Below, piece by piece: positions 63,202-64,000 of a stretch of 64,000 nucleotides of DNA. The position numbers were made by a program, and so were the translations under genes. Every line of letters begins with the position of its first letter. The first letter of the stretch is position 1. This DNA comes from Bacillus sp. Y1 (GTDB taxonomy: Bacteria > Bacillota > Bacilli > Bacillales > Cytobacillaceae): the NCBI RefSeq assembly GCF_003586445.1, contig NZ_CP030028.1, positions 1,502,501-1,566,500 on the forward strand, read 5' to 3'. The notes below the pieces were generated by a model. It was not told the origin of the DNA, searched no databases, and saw only the letters and a list, made by a program, of their open reading frames with translations.

Positions 63202-64000
63202 TTGACACTATATTTAGATGTGATTTGGCTGCTAAATCTCCTTTTCGATACGTTACTTCTTTATTTAACTGCCATAATAGTAAAAAGAGAGTATAAGATT
63301 TGGAGACTGTTTTGTGGAGGACTCGTAGGATCCTTCATTATTATATTGGCTTTTACTCCTTTTCAGAATTATTCTGGTCATCCTATTGTGAAATTAGCAT
63401 TTTCTTTAGTGATGGTTCTTGTTACCTTTGGATACAAAAGAATACGTACCTTCATCCGTACGACGATGACCTTCTATTTCGTTACCTTTTTGGTAGGTGG
63501 AGCACTTATTGGGGTTCATTATTTCATTCAGTTTGATAATCAATTGACCTCCTCTGTGTTAATAGGAAGTGTAAAGGGATTTGGTGATCCGATTAGCTGG
63601 TTTTTTGTTCTCATAGGCTTTCCGATTGCATGGCATTTCTCCCGATCAAATATTGAACAATTTGAAATGACGAAAATACAATTTGATCAATTGGTTTCTA
63701 TTCACATCCAGATTGGAGAAAGTCATTTGACATGTAAAGGGCTTATAGACAGTGGGAATCAACTTTACGATCCTCTCACCAAAATGCCTGTCATGTTTGT
63801 TTCTGTCCATAACCAAATAGACACGATCCCTGAATCCATTAGAAGACTCTCAAGTGAAAAGGATGAAATCATTTATGGATCTGCCTCTCTTCCAACTGAA
63901 TGGGAAAATAAGCTCCGGATAATCCCATATAAAGTAGTTGGACAAGAGCATCAGCTTATCATTGCTATTAAGCCTGACCAACTTCAAATTGAGATGGAAG
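63202..64000 (+). CDS. spoIIGA: SpoIIGA, pro-sigma-E processing peptidase (cut by window end)
   Basis: TTG 63202 with AAGGAGG 7 bases upstream opens a frame of 266 codons that is still open at the edge. It begins TLYLDVIWLLNLLFDTLLLYLTA and has about five membrane helices in the first 155 residues. The cytosolic protease half follows, with Asp183 in LIDSGNQLYDPLT, the catalytic aspartate of this unusual aspartic protease. It cleaves pro-sigma-E after a signal from the forespore. sigE should follow outside the window. Confidence 0.95.
   Translation, partial: MTLYLDVIWLLNLLFDTLLLYLTAIIVKREYKIWRLFCGGLVGSFIIILAFTPFQNYSGHPIVKLAFSLVMVLVTFGYKRIRTFIRTTMTFYFVTFLVGGALIGVHYFIQFDNQLTSSVLIGSVKGFGDPISWFFVLIGFPIAWHFSRSNIEQFEMTKIQFDQLVSIHIQIGESHLTCKGLIDSGNQLYDPLTKMPVMFVSVHNQIDTIPESIRRLSSEKDEIIYGSASLPTEWENKLRIIPYKVVGQEHQLIIAIKPDQLQIEME

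Overview
The window reads as the core chromosome of a low-GC, aerobic, endospore-forming member of the Bacillaceae. The evidence is the gene order, which follows the Bacillus subtilis typA-ylaH ... pycA-cta-ylb-dcw-spoIIG stretch almost gene for gene, together with sporulation genes (ylaJ, ylbD, ylbJ, ylbO, spoVD, spoVE, spoIIGA), a caa3-type cytochrome oxidase, bacillithiol synthesis (bshC) and a MurE with the DNPR motif of meso-diaminopimelate ligases. I see no phage, insertion sequence, CRISPR array, tRNA, rRNA or other island. TTG start codons are unusually common by my start calls (17 of about 70).

Layout. 1-5.1 kb: end of typA, the small yla genes, the PIN-PhoH ATPase ylaK and the Fur-linked iron protein ylaN. 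5.3-10 kb: ftsW and pyruvate carboxylase pycA. 10-18.2 kb: heme A synthesis (ctaA, divergent from ctaB), the caa3 oxidase subunits ctaCDEF, the assembly protein ctaG and a DUF420/CtaM-like protein. 18.2-28.3 kb: an Eis-like acetyltransferase, a YtvI-like membrane protein, then the ylbB-ylbG neighbourhood with several unassigned small genes and one large exported protein of unknown function. 28.3-37.2 kb: a structured RNA resembling the ylbH leader, rsmD-coaD, ylbJ, ylbK, ylbL, tmcAL, ylbN-rpmF, an enoyl-CoA hydratase, ylbO and ylbP. 37.4-43.7 kb: a three-gene biotin-dependent acyl-CoA carboxylase operon preceded by a CcpA cre-like site, then panE, a DUF3397 gene and bshC. 43.8-63 kb: the division and cell wall cluster mraZ-rsmH-ftsL-pbpB-spoVD-murE-(42-aa ORF)-mraY-murD-spoVE-murG-murB-divIB-ylxW-ylxX-sbp-ftsA-ftsZ. 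63.2 kb to the edge: spoIIGA, cut by the window end.

How the parts work together. The cta block builds one terminal oxidase: CtaB and CtaA convert heme B to heme O and heme A, CtaC-F are the enzyme, and CtaG and the CtaM-like protein are probable assembly factors. The dcw block makes lipid II (MurE, MraY, MurD, MurG, MurB) and delivers it to septal synthases (PbpB in vegetative division, SpoVD/SpoVE in spore cortex) under FtsZ/FtsA/DivIB/FtsL control. SpoIIGA then processes the first mother-cell sigma factor. Several promoters match sporulation or stress sigma factors by eye, including a spoIIG-type promoter with a 22-bp spacer, a sigma-H-type promoter before ftsA and a sigma-E-type promoter before ylbJ.

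I found no large undescribed system. The observations most worth checking are the 42-codon ORF translationally coupled to mraY, the ylbH-leader-like RNA and its overlapping short ORF, the 11-bp phased ResD-like boxes before ctaB, the CTG start of ylbC, and the exported 475-residue protein before rsmD.
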